Shown: positions 1-9,784, numbered from the stretch's first letter. The stretch is 64,000 nt of DNA from Candidatus Cloacimonadota bacterium (GCA_009777575.1 WRLO01000005.1:1-64000); one strand, 5' to 3'. Notes: generated by a model not told the origin, from the letters alone. Numbers and translations are program-made.

Positions 1-257
1 CGTAGCACAATATGGTGTTACACAGATTATATACGGAACAGATAAATCAGTTCCCTACGAATATGGGTGCATTTAAAACGAGGAATAGTATTATGTGCAT
101 CACGATGGAGATGACCATTTGTTGATTTTACAAAACCACTACAGCACCAAACAGCAGGTAGAGGAACTCTGCAAATTAGGAGATTTAAGCGTGCTTGGAA
201 AAACTACCGGTAAGTCACCAAACAAAACAAGCCATGACAATGAATATTGCATTACAT
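1..257 (+). pseudogene. Degraded remnant of a small YCHxDG-type conserved protein; interrupted by stop codons and a palindromic repeat, 3' end lost
   Basis: Plus-strand translation gives ...YYVHHDGDDHLLILQNHYSTKQQVEELCKLGDLSVLGKTTGKSPNKTSHDNEYCIT*, resembling the YCHxDGY...L..HY.....V..L..LGDLS.LG...FDNPE family; in-frame stops upstream and no C-terminus. Confidence 0.5.
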
Positions 258-465
258 AGTTTATAGTTGGATCGGCTACGCTTTGTTCTATAAAATGATT
301 TACATCCTGCCCTGGTTCTAAATCCCATATATCAATCTTCACATCAATTCCGTTATCAACTAATCGTTCAGCAAGCTCAATTACCCTTTTCTGACATGTC
401 CATGAATATGAGATAAAGACTTTAGGTATAAACTCATTATCGTTTTTTTGCTCTACTTTATTCAT
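139..465 (-). pseudogene. Truncated SEFIR/TIR-like domain protein
   Basis: KVFISYSW....VIELAERLVDNGIDVKIDIWDLEPGQDVNHFIEQSVADPTINYV matches the SEFIR N-terminal half; after that the ORF runs antisense into the neighbouring remnant, so the C-terminal half is missing. Likely start MNKVEQ at 465. Confidence 0.7.
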
Positions 466-3400
466 TAGTAACTTCTCCTTTTTCAAAATTAATTTTCGGC
501 AAACTTTTTACTATGTCCACCGTCTGCACACTCAAATTTATCACACTATGCAATAAATCAAGTATATAGCGTGGATTGTCATTTTCTTTTGCCCAATCAT
601 TTGGGTCGTTTGTAATACCACTTTCTTTGTGAGTGGTGATTTGATATCGTTCCATTATCCATTCGATTGCAGATTTACCATTCACTATGTATTCATAAGC
701 CTTTAGTGGGATATTTTCGAGGCTTATTTGATTGTTATAAATTATTCTGGTTTTATCCTCTTTATTTAGGAACTTCATTTTTTCTACTTTATACTCAATG
801 AATTTCTTTTCCTCAGCAGAAAGTAATTTAAAGGTGTCAGTAAGAGATGAAGGTTCATATATTGTTTGCACATCGGGATGGTGTGGTATATTTTCATAAT
901 TCAAATGCAGGTCAGCAAGTTTTCGTCCCGCTTTACTGAATATCCAGAAATCGCTCACATTGTCAAGTAGCGGTAGTCTTGGTAACATTTTTTTCAAATC
1001 ATTGGCAAAGATGGTTCTGTATTCTGGACTATGTAAAAATCCGTAAACATAATAAAAGATGTCTTCTCTGGTAACGCTTTTTCCATACTGTTGCTTCGCT
1101 CTATTAAAAATGAAATCGCTAATGGCTTCATGGCGGATGTAATTGTTTTCATTTTCTAATTCTTTTAATGTTAGTTGACCGGATGTTTTTTCTTGGTAGT
1201 AGTGTAGGGGGAAGCATTGGCAAGCAAATACTAATTGGTATTCAACAATACTGTCTGTGATAAATGGAGTGAAGTCTTTGTTGTTACCTGCATTCGGTAC
1301 ACATATCACTAAATTCGTGTGTATTTTTGTGGGAAAAAGATGATTCCATAAGCTTGGGCTTTCGATAAAAGACTTATGGTAATACAACCATAATTTTGTG
1401 AACGGACGATGCATTCCAATGGTTGCGTATTTATCATTAAAACTATGCATAACTCCATTGTATACATCCCTCCGTAATGCACGTGTCCAACTAATTTTTG
1501 TTGTGTCTGTTTCAATAAAATCTTCTACTGTAAGATTTTGATTGTTTTTTTTGTTTTCTTTGAAATCAACGCTTTGTTTGTTATAAAAGTATATCTGTCC
1601 TTGCATGTTATTTAATAAGCTATGCTTTGAATAATTTAAAACCCAAGCATCCCTACCTGTAGCAACGGCAACAATATTTAAGTTAAAAAAACTTTTTGTT
1701 TTTAAATCAAATTTCTTTTCTGGCTCAAGTGGTATCATAGCAGAAAACTCATCATTTCGTAGATTTAACCAGTCTCCATGTTCGTTTGGAGTTAATTCTG
1801 TCCAGTTGATACTATTGATAGTGTTGAAATTTTTAATAATTCTTAATTTTTGTTCTCGGGTATGGTAATCACCGATATCATAGTAAAGAATTTTAGCTTT
1901 GTTTTGCATAGACGATTGGAAATAACCGCTACGAACAAGAAGTGTTATAGTTATAGGAGCACGACTACCACTACCAAATATTTTTCCACCTTCTCTGCGA
2001 CTTAATTCACCACTTGTTCTCTGATTTCCACGTAAATTAAATACATAGATTGTAGTGAACTCTTCTAAAAGACATTTTCTGAAACCATCAGTACTATTTC
2101 CATCAAGCCAACCACCATTACTAACGAATGCTATGATACCATTATTATCACCCAGTCTATCTGTACTCCAGCGAAATGCCTTTATATATGAATCATATAA
2201 TGCGTTTTTTAAACTAGCACTAGACGCTTTTGCATAAGTCATTGCTATTTTACTATCAAGCGAAGGATATGATTGATTTTGAGAGTTATCATTTGCAGAC
2301 CTTTGACCTATTGAATATGGTGGATTCCCAATTATAACCGTAATATCTGTGCTTTTTTGTTTTTTTACACGTTCAGTATTTTGAGGAAATATCTCTGAAA
2401 AGAAGATATGAGCAGGGTCTTTTTCATCATACTCTCCAAGTTGGAAGGTATCTGTGAGACATATACCTTCAAATGGATAATAATTATCAGTACCCATAGC
2501 ATCATGGAAAGTATTTTCAATATTCACAGCCGCAATATAATATGCCAACAAGACGATTTCATTTGCAAAAATTTCATGTTGATATTTATGTATCAGGTCT
2601 TTCTTATCTATCAGTCCACTCTGTATCAAGCGAGTTATAAATGTCCCTGTGCCAGTAAATGGATCAAGTATATTGACATTTTTATCGCTGAGTGACCGAC
2701 CAAATTCTTGTTTTAAAACATCGTTTACAGAATGAATGATAAAGTCAACAACCTCAACGGGTGTATAAACAATGCCGAGCTTTTCTACCATTTTAGGAAA
2801 AGCTATTTTGAAGAATTTCTCATATAATTGCGAGATGAGATTTTGTTTTCCACTGGCAGTATTTACGGATGAAAGGCTAAGTTGGACTTCAAAATAAAAG
2901 TGTTGCATTACCTTTATATCAGTTTCGAAACCTGCTTTTGTGAGCAGGTCAATCATATTTTGCATAGAGATAGAGATGGGGTTGTTTCGGACAAAAGAAT
3001 AGTCTTCAAATAGAGCCTCAAATATTGGCTTGGTAATGATATGTTGTGAAAGCATTTCTATAGCATCGCTCTCTGAAATACTGGGGTTAATGTTTTTTTG
3101 AAGTCCTAATACAAACTCCTCAAAAGCAGCTTTATATTCACCAATTTTTACAAGAGCAGTGAGTCTGTCTCTCTGCATATTAGCAATATCAACAACCTTT
3201 TTTGCCCATTGCTCAAGGTATCTTCTATTTCCTACTCTTTCTACCATACGGGCATATAAAACTTTTTGCAATCCAGCAAACTTAAATTTTAGCTGTTCTG
3301 CTACAATACTTTCTACATCAGGACCTTCTTTAACACTATCGTTTGGAGTGCTGGTTTCGCTACCTGGATCTGGTTTTACGACCATAATATTGTCAGGCAT

Positions 3401-5650
3401 TTTTTTGTTGAACTCTACTACAGCATCAAATCTATCGTCATGAGCCCTTAAAGCGTTAAGAACAGTCCATACCACCTTGTATCTTTCATTGTCATCGAGT
3501 GCTTTTTCAGGCTCAATATCTGTGGGAACAACGATTGGTATGATAATATATCCGTATTTTTTATTTTGTGATTTTCTCATTACCCTGCCTACAGACTGCA
3601 CCACATCTATTTGTGAATTTTTGGCAGAAAGGAACATAACAGCATCCAGCGATGGCACATCTACACCTTCACAAAGACAGCGGACATTGGATAAGATTCG
3701 GCATTCGTTTTCTTCTGTGTCTGCCTTTAGCCATCTCATAAAGTCACTTCTTTTATTTGAGTCCATTGTTCCGTCTATATGCTCTGCTTTTATTTGAACA
3801 ATATTATCTTTTATTTCAGAGGGCAATGTTTTCACATACTCATCTGAGGCAGCGTTAAAAACCCCTGTTATTTCTTTACTATGTGTGATTTTTTTACAAA
3901 AAGCTACAGCTCTTCGCATCGGCTCTGGGTCTGTGGTTTTTATAGTGCCATTATCACCGATGATTTGTTTTGACAAGGCATTTATACAGCCGATAAGTTT
4001 TGGAACATCGTCCATATCAATTTCTTTTGTGTCTTTTGATAAGGCTTTTTGAATCTCTGGAGTAACATCATTTTCATTGAGTGTAAGTATCAAGACTTTA
4101 TAATCTGACAACAAGCCTTTAGCTACTGCTTGCCCAAATCCTATCCGATAAATCTCTTCTCCGTATAAAATCTCATCGTCCATGCTACATAGCAAGGCAT
4201 CAGCTTGAGCAGCTTTTGACTTGGCATCAGGACTGTATATACGAGGTGTGGCTGTCATATATAATCGCTTTTTAGCATTCAAAAAGTCATTGTCATGAAC
4301 CTTTACAAAGGCTGATTCGTCTTTGTCTAATAAGGTAATACCAGTGGTGCGATGAGCCTCGTCACAGATAATTAAGTCAAATTGAGAAAACTGTGGAAGT
4401 ATATTTGCCAGCTCTTTTTGTGCCTCTGAAATCTTTTCAATAGACTGATAAGTAGAAAATACTACCTTTAATCCTTTTTTATTCTTTAATCTATGAAATT
4501 GGTCAAGTATAGTCAGAACATCCGTGCTGGCAGGTAATGGTAAATCTACAATAGAGAGTGAGGAACTATCCTCAGATTTTCTCTTTAGATTAGATGCTTT
4601 TTCATCAGAGCATATACACACAGCGTTAATATTACAAGTAGTATCTGCATACCATTCATTTAGTGTCTGTCCAAGCAAAGCGATAGAAGGCACTAGGAAT
4701 AAGATTAGACCATCATGTAGCGTCAACTTTCCAGTTGAAGAATCATTTATACCTTCTCGAACTGGAAAGTTCGAGTTACTTGGTAGCGTCAACTTTCCAG
4801 TTGACGAATCATTTATATCTTCTCGAACTGGAAAGTTCGAGTTACTTGGTAGCGTCAGCTTTCCAGTTGACGAATCATTTATACCTTCTCGAACTGGAAA
4901 GTTCGAGTTACTTGGTAGCGTCAACTTTCCAGTTGAAGAATCATTTATACCTTCTCGAACTGGAAAGTTCGAGGTACAATTTGAGTTATGCTTTATCATT
5001 TCCTCTGCAATTCTCAGAGAAGTAAAAGTTTTTCCTGTTCCACAAGCCATGATTAGCTTACCTCTGTCATATTTTTCAAAGTGAGCTAAAGTCTCTTTTA
5101 GAGCATCCTCTTGGTGAGGAAACAGAGTTTTTCTTGGTATTCTTGCATTTTCACCAGAAATAGCTTTATCAAGTAGTTCCCAATCGACTGGAGCATTTAT
5201 TAAATCGTATTGATTGATACTTGATACAGGTGGGATTTGATTTTTTAGAGCTTCTTTAGCATTAGAAGACCAGTTGTTTGATGTAGAAATCCAAAGTCTA
5301 TTACTAAAGCCGACAGTATTTTGATTTTTATCAGTAAATGTCCTACTTGATGTAGAAAGAAAGGTGTCTACAGCAGGCTTGTCAATATAAGTATCCTCTT
5401 GTAAACATTTGCATTGAATAGCCCAAAAATCACCATCCACTGTTTCTGCAACCAAGTCTATTCCTGTATCATGCCCACCGAGGTCGTCCTTTGCAAAGAA
5501 ATCTTTCCACAACCATACATTGACAAATATATCTATATATTTAGGGTCAGTTCGCAAATATGCTTGCATTAAAATCTCAAAGCGACTTCCTAAGTCAGCG
5601 TTCGATTCGGCTATTTCACGATATTTATTAATTATCTTATAAAATGACAT
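458..5650 (-). CDS. Type ISP restriction-modification enzyme (nuclease + helicase + N6-adenine methyltransferase + target recognition), with an in-frame repeat insertion
   Basis: GGHDTGIDLVAE...WAIQCKC nuclease core; MACGTGKT and DEAHRTTG helicase motifs; LDPFTGTGTF and GNPPYSIG methylase motifs; single 1730-aa polypeptide as in LlaGI/LlaBIII-type enzymes. Confidence 0.92.
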   Translation of the reverse strand: MSFYKIINKYREIAESNADLGSRFEILMQAYLRTDPKYIDIFVNVWLWKDFFAKDDLGGHDTGIDLVAETVDGDFWAIQCKCLQEDTYIDKPAVDTFLSTSSRTFTDKNQNTVGFSNRLWISTSNNWSSNAKEALKNQIPPVSSINQYDLINAPVDWELLDKAISGENARIPRKTLFPHQEDALKETLAHFEKYDRGKLIMACGTGKTFTSLRIAEEMIKHNSNCTSNFPVREGINDSSTGKLTLPSNSNFPVREGINDSSTGKLTLPSNSNFPVREDINDSSTGKLTLPSNSNFPVREGINDSSTGKLTLHDGLILFLVPSIALLGQTLNEWYADTTCNINAVCICSDEKASNLKRKSEDSSSLSIVDLPLPASTDVLTILDQFHRLKNKKGLKVVFSTYQSIEKISEAQKELANILPQFSQFDLIICDEAHRTTGITLLDKDESAFVKVHDNDFLNAKKRLYMTATPRIYSPDAKSKAAQADALLCSMDDEILYGEEIYRIGFGQAVAKGLLSDYKVLILTLNENDVTPEIQKALSKDTKEIDMDDVPKLIGCINALSKQIIGDNGTIKTTDPEPMRRAVAFCKKITHSKEITGVFNAASDEYVKTLPSEIKDNIVQIKAEHIDGTMDSNKRSDFMRWLKADTEENECRILSNVRCLCEGVDVPSLDAVMFLSAKNSQIDVVQSVGRVMRKSQNKKYGYIIIPIVVPTDIEPEKALDDNERYKVVWTVLNALRAHDDRFDAVVEFNKKMPDNIMVVKPDPGSETSTPNDSVKEGPDVESIVAEQLKFKFAGLQKVLYARMVERVGNRRYLEQWAKKVVDIANMQRDRLTALVKIGEYKAAFEEFVLGLQKNINPSISESDAIEMLSQHIITKPIFEALFEDYSFVRNNPISISMQNMIDLLTKAGFETDIKVMQHFYFEVQLSLSSVNTASGKQNLISQLYEKFFKIAFPKMVEKLGIVYTPVEVVDFIIHSVNDVLKQEFGRSLSDKNVNILDPFTGTGTFITRLIQSGLIDKKDLIHKYQHEIFANEIVLLAYYIAAVNIENTFHDAMGTDNYYPFEGICLTDTFQLGEYDEKDPAHIFFSEIFPQNTERVKKQKSTDITVIIGNPPYSIGQRSANDNSQNQSYPSLDSKIAMTYAKASSASLKNALYDSYIKAFRWSTDRLGDNNGIIAFVSNGGWLDGNSTDGFRKCLLEEFTTIYVFNLRGNQRTSGELSRREGGKIFGSGSRAPITITLLVRSGYFQSSMQNKAKILYYDIGDYHTREQKLRIIKNFNTINSINWTELTPNEHGDWLNLRNDEFSAMIPLEPEKKFDLKTKSFFNLNIVAVATGRDAWVLNYSKHSLLNNMQGQIYFYNKQSVDFKENKKNNQNLTVEDFIETDTTKISWTRALRRDVYNGVMHSFNDKYATIGMHRPFTKLWLYYHKSFIESPSLWNHLFPTKIHTNLVICVPNAGNNKDFTPFITDSIVEYQLVFACQCFPLHYYQEKTSGQLTLKELENENNYIRHEAISDFIFNRAKQQYGKSVTREDIFYYVYGFLHSPEYRTIFANDLKKMLPRLPLLDNVSDFWIFSKAGRKLADLHLNYENIPHHPDVQTIYEPSSLTDTFKLLSAEEKKFIEYKVEKMKFLNKEDKTRIIYNNQISLENIPLKAYEYIVNGKSAIEWIMERYQITTHKESGITNDPNDWAKENDNPRYILDLLHSVINLSVQTVDIVKSLPKINFEKGEVTNE
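4722..4985. repeat. Four tandem copies of a 66-bp palindromic repeat inside the restriction enzyme gene
   Basis: gtcaactttccagttgaagaatcatttataccttctcgaactggaaagttcgagttacttggtagc repeats begin at 4722, 4788, 4854 and 4920; 66 bp = 22 codons (SNFPVREGINDSSTGKLTLPSN). Confidence 0.95.
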
Positions 5651-5717
5651 TGCTATCTATACCCTCTTGTTTTTTTTTACACTATTACCCATGATACAAT
5701 AAAATAAAAATGCTCAT

Positions 5718-5876
5718 TTATGTCAAGAGAAAAATTGCAGGGAAAGTTAAAGGAAAATGAAAAAAAACTAACTTTTTAACAACTAGAAAATTAGTTAATA
5801 ACTTCAATTTCGTGTTCTGCAAACCAAATTCTTTTAGTTTACGAAAGTTTCGTATTTTTATATCAGCTATATGCAT
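5718..5876 (-). pseudogene. Short ORF resembling the N-terminus of an OLD-family/AAA_15 ATPase nuclease, truncated
   Basis: GGAG-N6-ATG then MHIADIKIRNFRKLKEFGLQNTKLK, the characteristic start of OLD/RecF-like ATPases; the ORF ends after about 50 aa with no Walker A motif. Confidence 0.5.
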
Positions 5877-5969
5877 TTTATTCTCCTTTTTTCTAAATTA
5901 TGACTTATCATTAAAATGTTCGTTATAAGTGCAAACATTGGGAGTTCAATATCTTTGCCTTTTTTGTTT

Positions 5970-7640
5970 TTAACATTTGGCTATCATCTCCAGCATCTTT
6001 GTTCGCCTTTTGTAAAGTACTTGGAATTTCTGTTTTAGTTCTTCTACCATACTTTTTCCACCTTTGATTGATTTCATTACTTTAAAAGCATCTACTATAT
6101 TTCTATAGAATTGTTCCCCTACATTTTGCTCAGTATATTTTTCAATTACAAAGCGAAAAATTGCTAATGTTCTTTCAGGATATTCATCACAGAACTTGTC
6201 ATAATAATTCATAATGAGACGATATGACATATATTTTTCTATGTATTCCATCAGTCTGATTTTCAAACCTTCAGAAGCCAAAACATCAGCTATGGCGTGG
6301 CTGGGATAATGTGAGTTATTATTTTTTTCATAGCTTGATATAAGTTTTTCCATTGCTTGTTTCCACTCATCTGTAGAAAAAGTAGCTTTGTAAATTTGAT
6401 AGTATTTATTCGCAAATTTATTCTTTAGAAAACTTAAGGTAATTTTGCGGATCTGAGTAATATCGTTTTCTTTTTGTGCTATTTCAAGTCTCAAATTATC
6501 GAAGTAAACAGGCACATTTCCCCATTGGTTAGGTTTTATCTCATCTAAAAGCTTTTTTGCCTCAGAAAAAAGACTTTCATCTATTAATTTTCTTACCAAC
6601 TTTTCTCTAAAGGTATCTATCTGCAAGTTTTCCTTTATCACCTCCCAGACTTTATCATTATAGCCTTTCATTTGAAGGAAGTCTATCTTTTTTTCTAAGA
6701 GAAATCGTATTTGATAAAGGTCTTTGTCTGAAATTCTTTGCAAAAGAACATCCTGAATAGGTAGGAAGTCATCAACTTGGAGCAAAAGTGACAATTCCAT
6801 CAATAAATCATTGAAATAACCAATCAAAGAATCCGCTTTGTATTTTGGCTTCAGTATTTCAGTTTTACAAAACTCAAGTAGGTTATTTTGTTCATTCTCA
6901 GTCAAGGAGGGTAATATCTCTTCGAATATCACAAAAGGCTCTGAAAAGAAATAATCGTTTATACTAAGGTAAATATCACCTTTTTGCTTTTCTAAAAATG
7001 TGGCAAACTCCTCTATGCAGGTTTTAAGGATCAAAATCGCCTCAGTGTTATTTTTCACTTTGATATAGTCACGAGCTTTATAAAACAATACATCTAATAT
7101 GTCTATGTCGATTTCATCATCTGCATAATAGTATTCATCACGACTACAATGTAGCTGGCAGTTTCGAATGGCTTTTTGAAAACCATTTTGCAGTATAGAG
7201 ACATATTTATTTGTATCATTTTGATTTTTTAAAGCCTGAGGTTGTTCTATCTCTATTTGAATCTTGTGGGCAAATTCTTTATACACCGCATCATTTAATC
7301 CTCTAATCTTTTCTATTTGATCAAGAATAAATTTACATAATTCACTATGAGTGGCTTTTTTCAGCATTTTCTTTACATCCGTATCATCTGATGTATTCTT
7401 TGACGCTGCGGTGGTCAATCGTCTCTTAATCGCTTTTTCAATCATAGCTATGTGTTTGCAGGGATAATAATCGCTTGGACAACTACATGAATAATCAGAA
7501 GCATTCACACCATCATAAGTCATTCTGATAGTATATGTGCCATAATTTCCTTCATATAAAGCTTTCCATCTATTGGGTGCAAGTTCTTTCAATTCAATAA
7601 TGCTCATATTGTTTAACTCCATTCTTTCTTTATAAGCCAA
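5970..7640 (-). CDS. SWIM zinc-finger domain protein
   Basis: YSCSCPSDYYPCKHIAMI = CxCx(n)CxH SWIM motif near the N-terminus; long helical remainder; overlaps the upstream gene by 28 bp. Confidence 0.8.
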   Translation of the reverse strand: MAYKERMELNNMSIIELKELAPNRWKALYEGNYGTYTIRMTYDGVNASDYSCSCPSDYYPCKHIAMIEKAIKRRLTTAASKNTSDDTDVKKMLKKATHSELCKFILDQIEKIRGLNDAVYKEFAHKIQIEIEQPQALKNQNDTNKYVSILQNGFQKAIRNCQLHCSRDEYYYADDEIDIDILDVLFYKARDYIKVKNNTEAILILKTCIEEFATFLEKQKGDIYLSINDYFFSEPFVIFEEILPSLTENEQNNLLEFCKTEILKPKYKADSLIGYFNDLLMELSLLLQVDDFLPIQDVLLQRISDKDLYQIRFLLEKKIDFLQMKGYNDKVWEVIKENLQIDTFREKLVRKLIDESLFSEAKKLLDEIKPNQWGNVPVYFDNLRLEIAQKENDITQIRKITLSFLKNKFANKYYQIYKATFSTDEWKQAMEKLISSYEKNNNSHYPSHAIADVLASEGLKIRLMEYIEKYMSYRLIMNYYDKFCDEYPERTLAIFRFVIEKYTEQNVGEQFYRNIVDAFKVMKSIKGGKSMVEELKQKFQVLYKRRTKMLEMIAKC

Positions 7641-9340
7641 TATCCGTTTTTATTCGAACCTATTCGTGCCAAGATGCCAGCTTTCTTTAAAAGTCTTACA
7701 CTTTTATCTATTGCAGAGAACGAGATACCTATTTCGACAGAGATTTTTTCCATTGTTATTTTTGGATTGATTTTTATTAATTCTAAAATTTTCTTTTGAG
7801 TTTTGTTTATTTCGCAATTTACATCGTAATTTATTTCGCAATTTATATCGTAATTTTCAGGAATCTTTTTATTGCTTACATCATCGTAACTATTTGAAAT
7901 ATATGCATGTTCAGCAACACTATCTATGACATTATCTATGACATTATCTATGACATTTGTATTGTCTTTTTTTATTTCCCAATACCCTCCTCTATCAGCA
8001 CCTTTGCGATCGATTAGACCTTCATTCTTTAGATTATCTATATATCTTGCCACTTGCCTTGATGTGAGCCCCAATATCCTACCGAGAGAGTTCATGCTCA
8101 CATCTGTTTTTTGAGATATTATTTTCAAGATAGCCTTGCTAGTTTCGCTCACATCTCTTTTATACTGTATATCCTTTACGACATTTCCCTCAACTTCTGC
8201 TTCTACACCTTCACCTTTCCTATACTTTTCATCAATTTCAAATCCTACCATCACTTCTCTGCCTCTAAGGTTGTAGTATGGCACAGGTTTATCCCACATT
8301 TTACAGGCATTAACGATATTTTCTATACCTCGTCCCCATGCTTCAATCTGTCCAGAGCGGAAGAATGCTCTTGCTATATTGGGATTATGTGGTTGTGAAG
8401 TATGTGGTGCAAAGAGAGTCTCAGCAGTCCATTTTTCTGGTAATTGCCCGTCATTGTAGATAAGTATTTCTTCAGGGTAAACATGTATATGGATAGGGTT
8501 TCCAGTGCTATAATCACGATGTATTATAGCGTTTAAGATAGCTTCTCTAAATGCGGCTCTTGGTATTGGAAAATTCTCAATTCTCTGTAATCCTTTATAG
8601 CTGATAATTCCCTTGAAATACTTCGAATAAACGAGGTCTTCTGCTTTGTCTGCTTGAGTGATTAGTGGTCCATGTACCTCATCCTGAAAAATCAGATCGG
8701 CTCTATTGGCAAAAAAACCAATTTTTAAGTATGCACCTACAAACCAGTTTTCAGGTTCGTGGTGAAATATGAGTAATGCAGCTCTCTTTAAGTAGTCGCC
8801 TTCATAAAGACGGAGATTTCGTAGTAGCATCTCATTTGTGATGTCGAGGTCTTCTTTTGTCAACCGAGCTGTAGCTATTGCTTTATAGCGAAATCTCTTG
8901 AATGAATCCACTTCAAAATCATCAAGAGTTACACGCGGAACTGGGACTCCGTCCCAACTCAATCCCTGTTTTCTGAGTATAAACTCATCAAGAGCAATAC
9001 CTGTCAAAGCTTGTGTTGTGCTACCAGAGCGAATATAATAAACACCTCTGTAGCTTATCGGGAATGGATATGAACTGATAGAAATAGATATATATTGCTT
9101 ATTATCAGTTTTATGCAAGTCAATATCAACAATCATTGCCATACCACTTTTTATTTTATTGGGTATATCTTCCAATAACTTTTTTGTGTCTGATAAACCC
9201 ACTATTTCGCCAGAGTCATTTTTGCCAATTTCCAATCTACCACCAGAAGCATTAGCAAAGCCACAAATAGTCTTTAAATGTTCGTCATGCCAAGATTCTT
9301 TATATTCGAGATTGTGGGTTTCTGAAGAAAAATTCTGCAT
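7613..9340 (-). CDS. Schlafen AlbA_2 / RecG-like putative DNA-binding regulator with C-terminal winged helices
   Basis: N-terminal ETHNLEYKESWHDEHLKTICGFANASGG...LEIGKNDSGEIVGL; AFREAILNAIIHRDYSTGNPIHIHVYPEEILIYNDGQLP; two HTH segments at the C-terminus. Confidence 0.88.
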   Translation of the reverse strand: MQNFSSETHNLEYKESWHDEHLKTICGFANASGGRLEIGKNDSGEIVGLSDTKKLLEDIPNKIKSGMAMIVDIDLHKTDNKQYISISISSYPFPISYRGVYYIRSGSTTQALTGIALDEFILRKQGLSWDGVPVPRVTLDDFEVDSFKRFRYKAIATARLTKEDLDITNEMLLRNLRLYEGDYLKRAALLIFHHEPENWFVGAYLKIGFFANRADLIFQDEVHGPLITQADKAEDLVYSKYFKGIISYKGLQRIENFPIPRAAFREAILNAIIHRDYSTGNPIHIHVYPEEILIYNDGQLPEKWTAETLFAPHTSQPHNPNIARAFFRSGQIEAWGRGIENIVNACKMWDKPVPYYNLRGREVMVGFEIDEKYRKGEGVEAEVEGNVVKDIQYKRDVSETSKAILKIISQKTDVSMNSLGRILGLTSRQVARYIDNLKNEGLIDRKGADRGGYWEIKKDNTNVIDNVIDNVIDSVAEHAYISNSYDDVSNKKIPENYDINCEINYDVNCEINKTQKKILELIKINPKITMEKISVEIGISFSAIDKSVRLLKKAGILARIGSNKNGYWLIKKEWS

Positions 9341-9347
9341 ATAAACC

Positions 9348-9512
9348 TCATATTTTTTGATTTAGCAATTTAGCAAACGTTGGCTCAAAGCTTGTAAAAT
9401 CTTTTCTTAAAAATTGCATTCTATTTACTTTTGTGGAATTCATCGTCTGAAGCTTAGCACTCAATTTAATCCATAATCCACAATATAGCTTATTTTTATT
9501 TAATACATACAT
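9348..9512 (-). CDS. 54-aa basic small protein upstream of the Schlafen gene
   Basis: GAGG-N7-ATG start; MYVLNKNKLYCGLWIKLSAKLQTMNSTKVNRMQFLRKDFTSFEPTFAKLLNQKI*; the stop overlaps the GAGG ribosome-binding site of the next gene. Absent from the supplied ORF track because of its length. Confidence 0.4.
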   Translation of the reverse strand: MYVLNKNKLYCGLWIKLSAKLQTMNSTKVNRMQFLRKDFTSFEPTFAKLLNQKI

Positions 9513-9725
9513 GTTTTATCCTCAATTCCCAAATTATTAATACCACTAAAAATGTCAAGCATTTTTTCGTCAACCATAAAAAATCTATAACAAATCTCAA
9601 ACTTTATTTCGTATTTTCTAGAACTATTTAGCTGTCTTTATTTGTGAGGTACTTTTCTTGAATTGTCTATAATTTCAAAAATTTAACCACAGAGAACACG
9701 GAGAAACACAGAGAGCACAGAGATT

Positions 9726-9784
9726 GTAGTGGCTGAGCTTGCCTCAGACCTTTGAACATGGACAGAGGCAAGCTCAGCCACTAC
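9726..9784. repeat. Perfect 20-bp inverted repeat (hairpin)
   Basis: GTAGTGGCTGAGCTTGCCTC - 19 nt - GAGGCAAGCTCAGCCACTAC. Confidence 0.95.

Noticed and set aside
139-486. Functional SEFIR/TIR effector paired with the restriction enzyme
   Set aside because: The domain is cut at its midpoint and the rest is antisense junk; called a truncated gene instead.
4524-5084. 186-aa plus-strand ORF inside the restriction enzyme gene
   Set aside because: Antisense to a well-supported CDS; kept open by the 66-bp frame-neutral repeat.
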